Origin: Clostridia bacterium
GTDB lineage: Bacteria; Bacillota; Clostridia; Oscillospirales; CAG-272
Direction: 5' to 3'
Assembly: GCA_017420755.1 (NCBI GenBank)
Contig: JAFQOG010000029.1
Location: forward strand, 244,282-308,281
DNA: 64,000 nucleotides
Shown here: piece after piece, positions 45,439 through 54,625 of the stretch
How the letters are laid out: each line of letters opens with the position of its first letter
Position numbering within the stretch: the stretch's first letter is position 1
Program-made: the position numbers and the translations under genes
Notes under the pieces: generated by a model
Seen by the model: only the letters and a program-made list of their open reading frames with translations
What the model was told of the DNA's origin: nothing
Database searches by the model: none

Positions 45439-47814
45439 ATGGTTACATACAACGAAATATGCGAACAATATACATTGCCCCTTCTTCCAGTGCGCGGAAT
45501 TATCGCCTTTCCCGGCGTTCCTGTTAGTGTCGAGGTTGGGCGTGCGTTCTCTAAAAAAGCAATAGATGTTGCTCAGCGTACAAGCTCATTTGTATATTTA
45601 GTAGCTCAAAGAGATCAAAACGAAGAGGATAAAATCTTATCAAATGTTGAAAATGTTGGTGTTATTGCTAAAATAAAGCAAGTAATCACCGCTAATGACG
45701 GAAACCTCAAGGTAGTTTTCGAGGGTATTTGTCGCGCTGAAACTAATACGGTTTCTCACCTTTCCGGATATTATGTTGCTAGTGTTACATCAAGAATTTT
45801 AGAAATTGAAGGCTATTCCGAGGATAAGGCTGAGGCTCTGCTACGCAGGATTAGAAAGGGGATAAAATCAATAGTTTCCCTTTTCCCCCTTCCATCTAAG
45901 GATTTTGCTACAAAATCCATGCTTATTGAAGACCTTGACTTCTTGTGTGATTTTACTGCATCTAATCTTTTGGTTAAGCTTGAGGATAAGCAAGCAATTC
46001 TTGATAAATTTAACAAGTACGAAAGAGCCGAGCTTTTAGTAAAAATTCTTGCACGAGAGGCTAGAATAATAAAGCTTGAAGCTGGAATTCAAAGAAAGAC
46101 CAAGGAAAGAATTGATGAAAGTCAGCGTGAATACTATCTTCGTGAGCAATTAAAGGTTATTCAAAGCGAGTTAGGAAACGATTCACAAAACGAAAGCGAG
46201 GAGCTTTACGAGGAGATTGTTGCTAAAAAGTTCCCTAAGGCTGTTGAGGAAAAGCTTTTAAAGGAGCTTTATAAGTTCAATAAAGCGCCATTTGGAACTC
46301 CTGAGGCTACCGTTCTTCGCACATATCTTGAAACATGTCTTGAAATTCCATTTGGAAAATTTTCTAAGGATGCAACAGATGTGTCGGTAGCTAGAAGAAT
46401 TCTCGAAGAGGATCACTATGGGCTACAAAAGGTTAAAGAAAGAATTCTCGAATTTATCGCCGTTAAGGAGTTAAACCCTGAGGTTAAAAATCAAATTATA
46501 TGCCTTGTCGGCCCTCCCGGTGTCGGTAAGACCTCTTTATGTGCTTCTATCGCACGCGCGTTGAAACGCAAGTATGTGCGCGTTTCTCTTGGTGGAATAA
46601 GAGATGAGGCAGACATTCGCGGACATAGAAAAACCTATGTTGGTGCTATGCCCGGTAGAATTATCAATGCGCTTATAGAGTGTGAAACCTCAAATCCTGT
46701 TATGGTATTCGACGAGATTGATAAAATGGCGTCTGATTCCAGAGGAGATCCCGCATCTGCTATGCTCGAGGTTCTTGATGGCGAGCAAAATAAGGCATTC
46801 CGTGACCATTTTGTAGAAATGGATGTTGACCTTTCGCATTGTATGTTTATCGCTACCGCTAATACGCTTGACACTATTCCCAAGCCTCTTATTGACAGAA
46901 TGGAAATTATCGAGCTTTCGTCATATACAAGACTAGAAAAGCTGAATATTGCTAAAAATCATCTTATACCCAAGCAAATCAAGCGTCATGGCCTTACCAA
47001 AAAAAGCTTTAAGCTTTCAGACAATGCTATTCTTATGCTTATCGACTCATATACTGCCGAGGCCGGCGTTCGTAATCTCGAGCGCGAAATCGCTTCACTT
47101 TGCAGAAAGGTAGCAAAGAAAATCATTGAAAATGGCGTCAAAAGTGTTAGCATTACCGAAAGAAATCTTCACGATTTTCTCGGTGCTCCTAAGCTTGAGG
47201 CTGAAAAAATTGAAGAAAGCGATTTAATCGGTGTTGTAAACGGAATGGCGTATACCTCTATTGGTGGAGATTTGCTTAAAATCGAGGCCTCTGTTATGAA
47301 GGGAACCGGAAAGCTACAGCTTACAGGTCAGCTAGGCGATGTTATGAAGGAGTCTGCTGAAATAGCGATAAGCTACATAAGAGAAAATGCTGAAAGGCTC
47401 GGTATAGATCCCGACTTTTATTCCAAAACAGACATTCACATTCATGTTCCGGAGGGAGCAATTCCAAAGGATGGTCCTAGTGCCGGTGTTACTATGACTA
47501 CTGCACTTGTTAGTGTTCTCTGTTCTCGTCCTGTTAGGCGTGATATAGCTATGACAGGTGAAATCACACTAAGAGGAAAGGTGCTACCAATAGGTGGACT
47601 CCGTGAAAAAACTCTTGCCGCATACGCTGCCGGAGTTACTAATATTTTAATTCCCGAAAAGAACTTAAAGGATCTTGAAGATATAGACCCTGTTGTTCGT
47701 GCGGGCGTTAAATTTATCCCATGCAAAACACTTGACGATGTTTTCGAGGCAGCCTTTGTGCCTTGTGAGCTTGTGGCTACCTTTATAAATCAATATGTTA
47801 CCACAAACAATTAA
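45439..47814 (+). CDS. lon: Endopeptidase La (Lon protease)
   Basis: The ATG at 45439 is preferred because AAAGGA lies 6 bases before it, giving 791 residues. An N-terminal LON domain (LPLLPVRGIIAFPGVPVSVEVGR), AAA+ ATPase with Walker A GPPGVGKTSL and Walker B MVFDEIDKM, and a peptidase with catalytic Ser in PKDGPSAGVTMT and Lys in LPIGGLREKTLAA. Degrades damaged and regulatory proteins. lon-engB order matches B. subtilis lonA-ysxC. Confidence 0.96.
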   Translation: MVTYNEICEQYTLPLLPVRGIIAFPGVPVSVEVGRAFSKKAIDVAQRTSSFVYLVAQRDQNEEDKILSNVENVGVIAKIKQVITANDGNLKVVFEGICRAETNTVSHLSGYYVASVTSRILEIEGYSEDKAEALLRRIRKGIKSIVSLFPLPSKDFATKSMLIEDLDFLCDFTASNLLVKLEDKQAILDKFNKYERAELLVKILAREARIIKLEAGIQRKTKERIDESQREYYLREQLKVIQSELGNDSQNESEELYEEIVAKKFPKAVEEKLLKELYKFNKAPFGTPEATVLRTYLETCLEIPFGKFSKDATDVSVARRILEEDHYGLQKVKERILEFIAVKELNPEVKNQIICLVGPPGVGKTSLCASIARALKRKYVRVSLGGIRDEADIRGHRKTYVGAMPGRIINALIECETSNPVMVFDEIDKMASDSRGDPASAMLEVLDGEQNKAFRDHFVEMDVDLSHCMFIATANTLDTIPKPLIDRMEIIELSSYTRLEKLNIAKNHLIPKQIKRHGLTKKSFKLSDNAILMLIDSYTAEAGVRNLEREIASLCRKVAKKIIENGVKSVSITERNLHDFLGAPKLEAEKIEESDLIGVVNGMAYTSIGGDLLKIEASVMKGTGKLQLTGQLGDVMKESAEIAISYIRENAERLGIDPDFYSKTDIHIHVPEGAIPKDGPSAGVTMTTALVSVLCSRPVRRDIAMTGEITLRGKVLPIGGLREKTLAAYAAGVTNILIPEKNLKDLEDIDPVVRAGVKFIPCKTLDDVFEAAFVPCELVATFINQYVTTNN

Positions 47815-47825
47815 GGAACTAAAAA

Positions 47826-48425
47826 ATGAAAATAAATACAAATAATGTTTCACTAAAAATGAGTGCAGGAAAGCCTTCTCAATTTTTGAGAAATCCTGTA
47901 CCTCAAATCGCGTTTTCCGGGCGATCTAATGTTGGAAAAAGCTCTCTTATCAATACTCTTTTAGGCAGAAAATCTCTTGCTAGAGTTAGTAGTGCTCCCG
48001 GAAAAACAATAACCATCAACTTTTACGATGTTGACTCAAAGCTTTTCCTCGTTGATCTTCCCGGCTATGGATATGCCAAAAGAACCGCTCAGGATCAGCT
48101 TGTTTGGTCAAACCTTGTTGATGGATATTTTACAAACAACCCCAACATCGACCTTTTAAAACTAGTAGTTCAGCTTGTGGATTCTAGAGTGGGATATACT
48201 AAGGACGACATAGACATGATAAGCTTCATGAATGAAATGGATGTGCCTTATGTAATCGTTGCCACAAAAACGGACAAGCTAAACAAAACCGAGCGTAAAA
48301 AGGCCGTTGAAGCGCTTATTACCAACCCTATTTTAAGAGAAGGAACTACCATTATCCTCTTCTCCTCAGAAACTCGCGAGGGAAAAGAGGATTTGTGGAA
48401 GGAAATTCTCAGATACGCTGAATAA
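47826..48425 (+). CDS. engB: Ribosome biogenesis GTP-binding protein EngB/YsxC
   Basis: The 199-residue GTPase has G1 GRSNVGKSSLIN, G3 DLPGYGYAK and G4 ATKTDKL. It acts in late 50S assembly and is essential in most Firmicutes. AAGGAA ribosome site; 11 bases after lon; ends overlapping the next ATG (TAATG). Confidence 0.94.
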   Translation: MKINTNNVSLKMSAGKPSQFLRNPVPQIAFSGRSNVGKSSLINTLLGRKSLARVSSAPGKTITINFYDVDSKLFLVDLPGYGYAKRTAQDQLVWSNLVDGYFTNNPNIDLLKLVVQLVDSRVGYTKDDIDMISFMNEMDVPYVIVATKTDKLNKTERKKAVEALITNPILREGTTIILFSSETREGKEDLWKEILRYAE

Positions 48426-49099
48426 TGATTGATTATATAATTGAGCTTTTAATTACTGTCCCCATAATACTTATCGCTCTCACATTTCACGAGTGCGCTC
48501 ATGGTTTTATTGCATACAAGCTGGGCGACAGCACCGCTAAGGAAATGGGCCGTCTTTCCTTAAATCCACTTCATCACATAGATATTATGGGTGCAATTTG
48601 CATGCTAATTTGCAGATTTGGTTGGGCAAAGCCCGTCCCTATTGACACGAGGCATTTTAAAAATCCAAAAAGAGATATGGCGCTCTCTGCTCTAGCCGGC
48701 CCTGTATCTAATCTTTTGCTTGGCTTTTTCGGTTGCTTTATTTTCGCTTTATCATCTCACTTCCTTTTTGAGATGACATTTACAAGCAAAAGCTTTGCAT
48801 ACTGGATTTGCTATGCGTGGCTACTATTTTCATACAATTTTGCTTGGTTAAATATTTCCTTGGCAATATTTAATTTAATACCATTACCGCCTCTTGACGG
48901 ATCTAGAATTTTCCTTTCGTTTTTACCTCCTAAGGCTTATTTTAAGGTTATGAGATATGAAAGAGAGATTGCTATTGGCTTCTTTGTTATTCTGTTTGCT
49001 GATTCTAGATTTTTAGGCGGATATATATCTGGCGGATTATCATACATTGTTGATTTGATATTTAATGCTATGATGTCACTATTCTCACTTATTTTTTGA
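48425..49099 (+). CDS. Site-2 protease family (M50) membrane metallopeptidase
   Basis: A 224-residue membrane protein with the zinc motif HECAH (HExxH) in the first third and NLIPLPPLDG as the third ligand motif, typical of small M50B site-2 proteases. It cuts substrates inside the membrane, such as anti-sigma factors; the target is unknown. Translationally coupled to engB by TAATG, and followed directly by scpA, placing it in a conserved Clostridial engB-M50-scpA-scpB run. Confidence 0.9.
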   Translation: MIDYIIELLITVPIILIALTFHECAHGFIAYKLGDSTAKEMGRLSLNPLHHIDIMGAICMLICRFGWAKPVPIDTRHFKNPKRDMALSALAGPVSNLLLGFFGCFIFALSSHFLFEMTFTSKSFAYWICYAWLLFSYNFAWLNISLAIFNLIPLPPLDGSRIFLSFLPPKAYFKVMRYEREIAIGFFVILFADSRFLGGYISGGLSYIVDLIFNAMMSLFSLIF

Positions 49100-49107
49100 G
49101 GTTTAAA

Positions 49108-49953
49108 ATGGAAGATATTCAATTGCAAGCCCCTCTTGACTCTGAAAATCAAGATGTGAGCTCTGACGAAATTATATATATACTTGACGAATGGCGTGGA
49201 CCTCTTTCTGTTTTGTTGTCGTTAGTTATCAAGAACAAAATGGATATAAAGGACATTCAAATTTCCGTTCTCTGCGAGCAATATTTAGAATATATCGAAA
49301 CCATGCAAGCTATGGATATTGAGCTTACAGCAGAGTTTATGGTAATGGCATCTCACCTAATGCACATCAAGAGTAAAATCCTTTTGCCAAGGCCACCGGA
49401 AGAAGAAGAGGATCCTCGTGAGGCGCTAGCTCGAGCTCTTATGCTTCAAATGGAATATGAGCGCGCTAAGGAAGCATCACAGGAGCTTAATACGATGTTT
49501 TCGCATTTTAGCGGAAGATTTGTAAAGGAAACTGATGAAATCGCACCTGATCGCTCGTATGTTGCTGAGCACGATGTTAATTTACTCTCTATTGCTATTA
49601 CTAGGATCATGAACACCTTAAAAATAGCAGATGAGGATATTGCATCTGAAAAAATAAAGCCTCTTATAAGCACAAGAACCGTATCAGTTGGTGAACGAGT
49701 GTATGCTATTTTAAGGCTTTTGTTATGCTGTGGCGGTCGTGTAAACGCTATGGACTGCTTTGCCGATATTTCCACAAAGCATGAGCTAGTTGCTACTTTT
49801 ATGGCTATTTTGGAAATGCTAAAGGCAGGCAGAATATCCATTATGGAGGATGTAGATAGCATAGTTTTAGATGGCGTAATTGACATTGCTAACAACATTT
49901 ATATTAAGCTATATCCTGGAAAAATAAGATCACAAGAGGAACAACATGGATAA
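49108..49953 (+). CDS. scpA: Segregation and condensation protein A
   Basis: Start at 49108 follows GAGG at 6 bases; 281 residues. ScpA is the kleisin subunit of the SMC condensin. Marks: FxGPLxxLLxLI type phrase WRGPLSVLLSLVIKNKMDI, EYLEYIETMQAMDIELTAEFMVMASHLMHIKSKILLP (phrase EFMVMASHLMHIKSKILLP), and the C-terminal winged helix binding Smc. Overlaps scpB by 8 bases. Confidence 0.94.
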   Translation: MEDIQLQAPLDSENQDVSSDEIIYILDEWRGPLSVLLSLVIKNKMDIKDIQISVLCEQYLEYIETMQAMDIELTAEFMVMASHLMHIKSKILLPRPPEEEEDPREALARALMLQMEYERAKEASQELNTMFSHFSGRFVKETDEIAPDRSYVAEHDVNLLSIAITRIMNTLKIADEDIASEKIKPLISTRTVSVGERVYAILRLLLCCGGRVNAMDCFADISTKHELVATFMAILEMLKAGRISIMEDVDSIVLDGVIDIANNIYIKLYPGKIRSQEEQHG

Positions 49954-50677
49954 TTTACAAAAAACAGAAGAAATTCAAAAAATAGACAAGGAAAATTTGG
50001 AAAAGGCCATTGAAGCTATTCTCTTCGCTGCCGGCCATCCTATGTCATATGAAAAGCTAGGCGAGGTTCTAGGATATTTTTCCGGACAAATCAAGAAAAA
50101 GGTTTTTGAAATGGCAGAAAAATACAATAGTGACGAAAACAGAGGTATTATGCTACTTACCTTTGACCAAACCTGTCAGCTTTGCACAAAAGAAGATTTT
50201 TTACCATATATCAAGGCTGCTCTTGGCATTAGAAGAGGTGGAAATTTATCAAGCTCCTCTCTTGAGGTTCTAGCTATTATAGCTTATAATCAGCCTACAA
50301 CCAGGGCCTTTATTGACGAGGTAAGAGGCGTTGATAGCGCATACATAGTAGGAAGCCTTTTGGAAAAGAGTCTTATTGAGGTTTGCGGTCGTCTTGATGT
50401 ACCCGGCAGACCTAATCTATACAGAACAACTCCTACTTTTTTGAGATGCTTTGGTATAGAAACTCTTGAACAGCTTCCATATGTTGAAATACAAAGAGCT
50501 CAAAACGAGGGTGAAATCATACCTCTTGATCTCGAATTTATGGATGAAGGAGCTTCTGCCGGTGATGCTGAAAATGCTTCGGAGGACAATGACGGCGATA
50601 CCACTTCTCAAAGCTCGAATGATGATGCTGTGGATGATTTTGAAGACATTTCTGACAGCAATACAGACGAGGACTAA
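49946..50677 (+). CDS. scpB: Segregation and condensation protein B
   Basis: The 243-residue protein has two winged helices: EAILFAAGHPMSYEKLGEVL at the N-terminus and SSLEVLAIIAYNQPTTRAFIDEVRGVDS in the middle (phrase AIIAYNQPTTR). It dimerises and binds ScpA. The last ~45 residues are very acidic and Ser/Asn-rich, an unusually long tail. AGAGGAA ribosome site lies inside scpA. Confidence 0.94.
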   Translation: MDNLQKTEEIQKIDKENLEKAIEAILFAAGHPMSYEKLGEVLGYFSGQIKKKVFEMAEKYNSDENRGIMLLTFDQTCQLCTKEDFLPYIKAALGIRRGGNLSSSSLEVLAIIAYNQPTTRAFIDEVRGVDSAYIVGSLLEKSLIEVCGRLDVPGRPNLYRTTPTFLRCFGIETLEQLPYVEIQRAQNEGEIIPLDLEFMDEGASAGDAENASEDNDGDTTSQSSNDDAVDDFEDISDSNTDED

Positions 50678-50707
50678 AATAATTTGAAATCTTGAAAGGA
50701 GGTTTAT

Positions 50708-51367
50708 ATGCCGATACCTACTTGGTGCTTGGTTTTAGGTGCAATTTTGCTTTTTATTGGCTTTATTTTGTCCATAAAAATCAAGCTTGTGCTTGCATAT
50801 GAGGAATCATTTGCGATATATATAAAAATCCTCTTTTTCAAAATAATGTTATTCCCTGACGATAAAAAGAAAAAGACAAAAAAGAAGAAAAAAAAGAGCT
50901 CTTCTACTACAACAAAAAAAGAAAAACCCTCAAATGAGCCAAAGAAAAAGATCTCTGCATCTCAAATTATCAAAATAATTTCTGTTATGAAGGATACTGT
51001 TATTGATATTTTGAAGGACTTTTTTGGAAAAATTCATTTTAAATTTATAAAAATTCATGCCGATATTGGATGTGAGGACGCCTCAAAAACAGCACTAGCA
51101 TATGGTGCTGTCACTCAAGGAGTTGCCTATTTTATCGAGCTTCTCGATAACACCTCTAATGTGGAGGTTTCAAGCTCCTCTAGCATTGATATTCGTGCAA
51201 ATTTCATTTCTCAAAAATCGTGGCTTGAATTAAATTGCTTACTCTATATAAGAGTAATTTCGCTTATTTCACTCGGTATAAAAGCTCTTAAGGGCTACTT
51301 AAAATACAAAAATATACAAGAAAAATTATTGGAGGTTGAAAACGATGGAACAATCAAGACAAAGTGA
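50708..51367 (+). CDS. DUF2953 protein (YtfI-like)
   Basis: A 219-residue protein with an N-terminal membrane segment (WCLVLGAILLFIGFILSI), then a lysine-rich cytoplasmic stretch (KKKKTKKKKKKSSS) and a C-terminal region matching DUF2953 (YGAVTQGVAYFIELL). It precedes gerW/ytfJ as ytfI precedes ytfJ in Bacillus and is likely part of sporulation or germination work, though its job is not known. AAGGAGG ribosome site is strong. Confidence 0.82.
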   Translation: MPIPTWCLVLGAILLFIGFILSIKIKLVLAYEESFAIYIKILFFKIMLFPDDKKKKTKKKKKKSSSTTTKKEKPSNEPKKKISASQIIKIISVMKDTVIDILKDFFGKIHFKFIKIHADIGCEDASKTALAYGAVTQGVAYFIELLDNTSNVEVSSSSSIDIRANFISQKSWLELNCLLYIRVISLISLGIKALKGYLKYKNIQEKLLEVENDGTIKTK

Positions 51368-51755
51368 GCTTATTAGAACTGCTCTTGAAAATGTAAAAAG
51401 CATGGTTGACGCCAATACTGTAACCGGAACGCCTATCACAACTGAAAGTGGAACTATGATTATTCCTATTTCCAAGGTATTTGTTGGAATTGCCTCTGGT
51501 GGAATTGACTATTTTGGCAAAAAAAGCACAACTGACAAAAACTTTGGCGGTGGAGGTGGAACAGGCGTTACTGTATCTCCTATTGGATTTTTGGTTGTTG
51601 ATTCTAAGGGCAAGGTTGAGTTACTAAATATTGACGCACCCGCTAAGGATCCTGTTTCAAAGGTTGTTGAGCTTATCGAAAACTCACCTGAGCTTATCGA
51701 AAAATTCAAAAAAATGTTTTCTAAAAAAGGCGAAGATGAACCTGAAGAGGAATAA
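51345..51755 (+). CDS. gerW: Sporulation protein GerW/YtfJ
   Basis: The start at 51345 has GGAGG 9 bases before it inside the previous gene; 136 residues. The family core SGTMIIPISKVFVGIASGGIDY and the glycine-rich FGGGGGTGVTVSPIGFLVV are clear. GerW affects germination through the spore cortex or the inner membrane in Bacillus. It overlaps DUF2953, confirming coupling, and supports sporulation in this organism. Confidence 0.9.
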   Translation: MEQSRQSELIRTALENVKSMVDANTVTGTPITTESGTMIIPISKVFVGIASGGIDYFGKKSTTDKNFGGGGGTGVTVSPIGFLVVDSKGKVELLNIDAPAKDPVSKVVELIENSPELIEKFKKMFSKKGEDEPEEE

Positions 51756-51829
51756 TCTTCTCTTTTGAGATGCTGTTTTTTGAGCATAATATTAATACAT
51801 TTAAATCGTTTTAACGAAAGGTTTATATT

Positions 51830-52933
51830 ATGCTACGAAAAACATCTATTTTGTGCGCAATTTTTCTTTTTGCTTTTATATTAGCTATTTCCGCTAATGC
51901 TTTAGAAATATCCGCAGAGCATGCTATTTTAATCGAATGTGATAGCGGAGATATAGTTTTTCAAAAAAACGCCTTTGAAAAAGCTCCTATGGCCAGCACC
52001 ACCAAAATTATGACCGCCGTCGTTGCCATTGAAAATGGTAAGCTGGATAAGATAATCACTATTCCAAAGGAAGCGGTTGGCATTGAGGGGTCTTCTATTT
52101 ACCTTAAGGAAGGTGAACGGCTAACCTTATATGAGCTTTTATGTGCGTTACTTTTAGAAAGTGCCAATGACGCCGCTACTGCTATTGCGATAGAAATTGG
52201 TGGTAGCATTGATGGTTTTGCTCAACTGATGAACGAAAAGGCCTATGAATTAGGGCTTTTTAGTACTCATTTTACCAATCCACATGGACTTGATGACAGC
52301 GAGCATTATACGAGCGCGCGCGACCTCGCTTCTCTTTCTAGATATGCTATGAAAATTCCGCAATTTTACGAAATTGTATCAAGCACAAAAAAGACAATTC
52401 CCCATCAAGATGATTCTTATCGCATTTTGATCAATCATAACAAGCTTTTAAAAAGCTATCTAGGAGCGATAGGCGTGAAAACGGGTTTCACTAAAAAAAG
52501 TGGTAGATGTCTTGTTTCATGCGCCGAAAGAGATGGTGTGCAACTAATCGCAGTTACCTTAGATGCTCCAAATGATTGGAAAGATCACAAAAGGCTACTA
52601 GATTACGGATTCGAGCAATATGAGTCCATTCCACTAGCGCAAGCTGGTGATTATACCATTTCGCTTAGCTGTATTAACGGGCAAAAGAACGAAGTTATTT
52701 GTTCCAATCTAGACGCGCTTTGCGTCACCTTAAAAAAAGGAGATTCTTCGCGTTTGAGTGCAGTTTTTGAGTCTGAAAGATTTGTTTTTGCACCAATCAA
52801 GCAAGGAGAGCGTGTAGGAAAAATTGTTTATTACCTTGACGAAAAGGAAATTGCCTCGCTTGATATTTGCGCTCTTGAATCTATAAAAACAATAAAATAT
52901 AAAAAATCTATTTTTGAAAGAATTTTTGGCTAA
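51830..52933 (+). CDS. D-alanyl-D-alanine carboxypeptidase (DacF type, S11)
   Basis: A 367-residue secreted enzyme. Signal peptide at 1-24 (ILCAIFLFAFILAISANA). Active-site motifs: SxxK as S56-TTK in MASTTKIM, SxN in ESANDAATA, and KTG in GVKTGFTKKSG. The C-terminal ~100 residues are the usual beta domain of PBP5-type enzymes. It trims stem peptides of peptidoglycan; DacF-like forms act in the spore cortex, consistent with gerW next door. AAAGG ribosome site. Confidence 0.9.
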   Translation: MLRKTSILCAIFLFAFILAISANALEISAEHAILIECDSGDIVFQKNAFEKAPMASTTKIMTAVVAIENGKLDKIITIPKEAVGIEGSSIYLKEGERLTLYELLCALLLESANDAATAIAIEIGGSIDGFAQLMNEKAYELGLFSTHFTNPHGLDDSEHYTSARDLASLSRYAMKIPQFYEIVSSTKKTIPHQDDSYRILINHNKLLKSYLGAIGVKTGFTKKSGRCLVSCAERDGVQLIAVTLDAPNDWKDHKRLLDYGFEQYESIPLAQAGDYTISLSCINGQKNEVICSNLDALCVTLKKGDSSRLSAVFESERFVFAPIKQGERVGKIVYYLDEKEIASLDICALESIKTIKYKKSIFERIFG

Positions 52934-52934
52934 T

Positions 52935-53666
52935 ATGGAAAAAATAAGACTTCAAAAGTTTTTCACTGATAATAATATTATGTCTCGCAGAAGCGCTGAA
53001 AGAGCTATCGAGGCAGGAAATGTTAAGGTTAATGGAGTTATTGCAAGGCTTGGCGATAAAATTGATCCAGAAACTGACATTGTTACCTTTAACGGAAAAA
53101 TTATCAAGCCTCTTCCTAAGGGTAACAAGCGTTACATAATGCTAAATAAGCCCCTTGGTTATGTTTGCACAGCAAGCGATGAAAAGGGCCGAAAAACCGT
53201 CATGGAGCTCCTTAAAGATGTTGGTGACAGGATTTATCCCGTGGGACGCCTTGATATGTACTCTGAGGGACTTTTACTTCTCACAAACGATGGTGAGCTT
53301 ACCAATCGTTTAACCCATCCAAGCGGACACTTCCCTAAAACCTATAGCGTTGTAATAAAGGGAGAGCTTTCGAGCGAGGATATATCTCGTCTTACCTCTC
53401 CTATGGAAATAGATGGATATAGGTTAAAGCCAGTTAAGGTGAAGATTATATCTTATAAAAATGGCGCTACTAACACATTATTTACTCTTACTGAAGGTAG
53501 AAATAGACAAATTAGAAAAATGTGCGAGGCTTGCAACCTCACAATTATGCGTCTTACTAGAATTGCCATAGGCAAATTAAAGCTAGGAGACTTACCAAGA
53601 GGCACCTGGAGAGAATTAACCTCTGCCGAAATAAATTATCTACAAGGAAAAACTAACACACTTTAA
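52935..53666 (+). CDS. rluB: 23S rRNA pseudouridine synthase RluB family
   Basis: The ATG at 52935 overlaps the end of the carboxypeptidase gene nearly to its stop (TAATATG); 243 residues. An N-terminal S4 RNA-binding domain (RLQKFFTDNNIMSRRSAERAIEAGNVKVNG) and the catalytic phrase YPVGRLDMYSEGLLLLTNDGEL with the active Asp, then EGRNRQIRKMCEA. It forms Psi2605 or a nearby site in 23S rRNA. Same scp-dacF-rluB neighbourhood as in Bacillus. Confidence 0.92.
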   Translation: MEKIRLQKFFTDNNIMSRRSAERAIEAGNVKVNGVIARLGDKIDPETDIVTFNGKIIKPLPKGNKRYIMLNKPLGYVCTASDEKGRKTVMELLKDVGDRIYPVGRLDMYSEGLLLLTNDGELTNRLTHPSGHFPKTYSVVIKGELSSEDISRLTSPMEIDGYRLKPVKVKIISYKNGATNTLFTLTEGRNRQIRKMCEACNLTIMRLTRIAIGKLKLGDLPRGTWRELTSAEINYLQGKTNTL

Positions 53667-53675
53667 GGAGAATTT

Positions 53676-54062
53676 ATGTTAACTGTACTTCCAATTCAAG
53701 AAAAAGAGCTTCAAAGGGAGCTTTGCGAGCTTTGTGAAATTGAGTTCGATAGCGTTTCGTTCGCTTATAGAGCCGATGATGGCGATTTTTTGGGCGTTTG
53801 TCAGTTTTATTTTGATAACGATTGTGGCGTCATTAATGGCTTTAAATATGCCCCTCTCACATGTGACAATGAGGCAATGATTATTATGCTTCGTACCGCT
53901 ATGAATTTTATGCATAGATGCGGTCTTAAAAAATCTATCTTTTTAGCCAATTCCGCAAACCCGGAGCTTCTTGAATTGTCTGGATATTCAAAGGATGAAA
54001 ATGGAATTTATTCAATTGATTTAGATGAATTTTACATATCACCATGTCATTATAATAAATAA
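53676..54062 (+). CDS. Hypothetical protein, possible acetyltransferase-like fold
   Basis: A 128-residue protein starting MLTVLPIQEKELQREL. It has no clear catalytic motif. The order of a beta region (FLGVCQFYFDNDCGVINGFKYAP), a helix (NEAMIIMLRTAMNFMHRCGL) and ANSANPELLELSGYS resembles a trimmed GNAT domain (with the N-PxLxxLSGY phrase common there), but acetyl-CoA binding is not seen. AAGGAG ribosome site. Ends the scp-rluB operon at a terminator. Confidence 0.65.
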   Translation: MLTVLPIQEKELQRELCELCEIEFDSVSFAYRADDGDFLGVCQFYFDNDCGVINGFKYAPLTCDNEAMIIMLRTAMNFMHRCGLKKSIFLANSANPELLELSGYSKDENGIYSIDLDEFYISPCHYNK

Positions 54063-54088
54063 AAGTCGAGAAAATTCTCGACTTTTTT
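54061..54088. terminator. Terminator of the scpA-rluB operon
   Basis: AAAAGTCGAG-AAAATT-CTCGACTTTTTT. Confidence 0.85.
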
Positions 54089-54094
54089 ATTTTC

Positions 54095-54625
54095 TTAATC
54101 GCATTGCTTTCCGTTTATTGTTCTATTAATTTTCAAGCAAGAATAGTATGCACCGATAACAAGTAAAATATCTTTTATTATGTATGGCAAAGACACGAGA
54201 ACGGCAGATCTAAAGAAGTCGATCTTTGAAATTATCATATATTGTAATACTCCAAACGCATGACAAACGATTGTTGCAATTATTCCCATAGGAATTGCAA
54301 GAGCTTTTTTGGAGAAAGTGGCACAAAGAATTACAATAATTATAAATCCCCATATAAATCCACCTGTTGGTCCTATTAGAACGAAAAATCCGCCCTTAAA
54401 TCCGGAAAAAACAGGTACTCCTATTCCACCGAGTAAAACATAGATTAAAATACTCAGCAAGGCTCGTTTTAAATCTAGATAATAGCCCGCTAGTGCTATG
54501 GCGAAAATTTGTATTGTTATTGGCACTCCCGTCGGTGTTGGAATAGCGATTTGAGAAACAACAGAAATAACTGCAACAAAAATTGCAACAAAGGTCATTT
54601 CTCTTATCTTTTTATTAATTGACAT
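54095..54625 (-). CDS. bioY: Biotin transporter BioY (ECF S-component)
   Basis: Start at 54625 inside the end of birA, preceded by GAGAAG; 176 residues with six membrane segments. BioY phrases: IPTPTGVPITIQIFAIALAGYYLD near the start (motif TPTGVPIT), GVPVFSGFKGGFFVLIGPTGGFIWGF. It captures biotin for the cell together with an ECF module. Overlaps birA by 11 bases; the pair is a biotin uptake and use unit. Confidence 0.93.
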   Translation of the reverse strand: MSINKKIREMTFVAIFVAVISVVSQIAIPTPTGVPITIQIFAIALAGYYLDLKRALLSILIYVLLGGIGVPVFSGFKGGFFVLIGPTGGFIWGFIIIVILCATFSKKALAIPMGIIATIVCHAFGVLQYMIISKIDFFRSAVLVSLPYIIKDILLVIGAYYSCLKINRTINGKQCD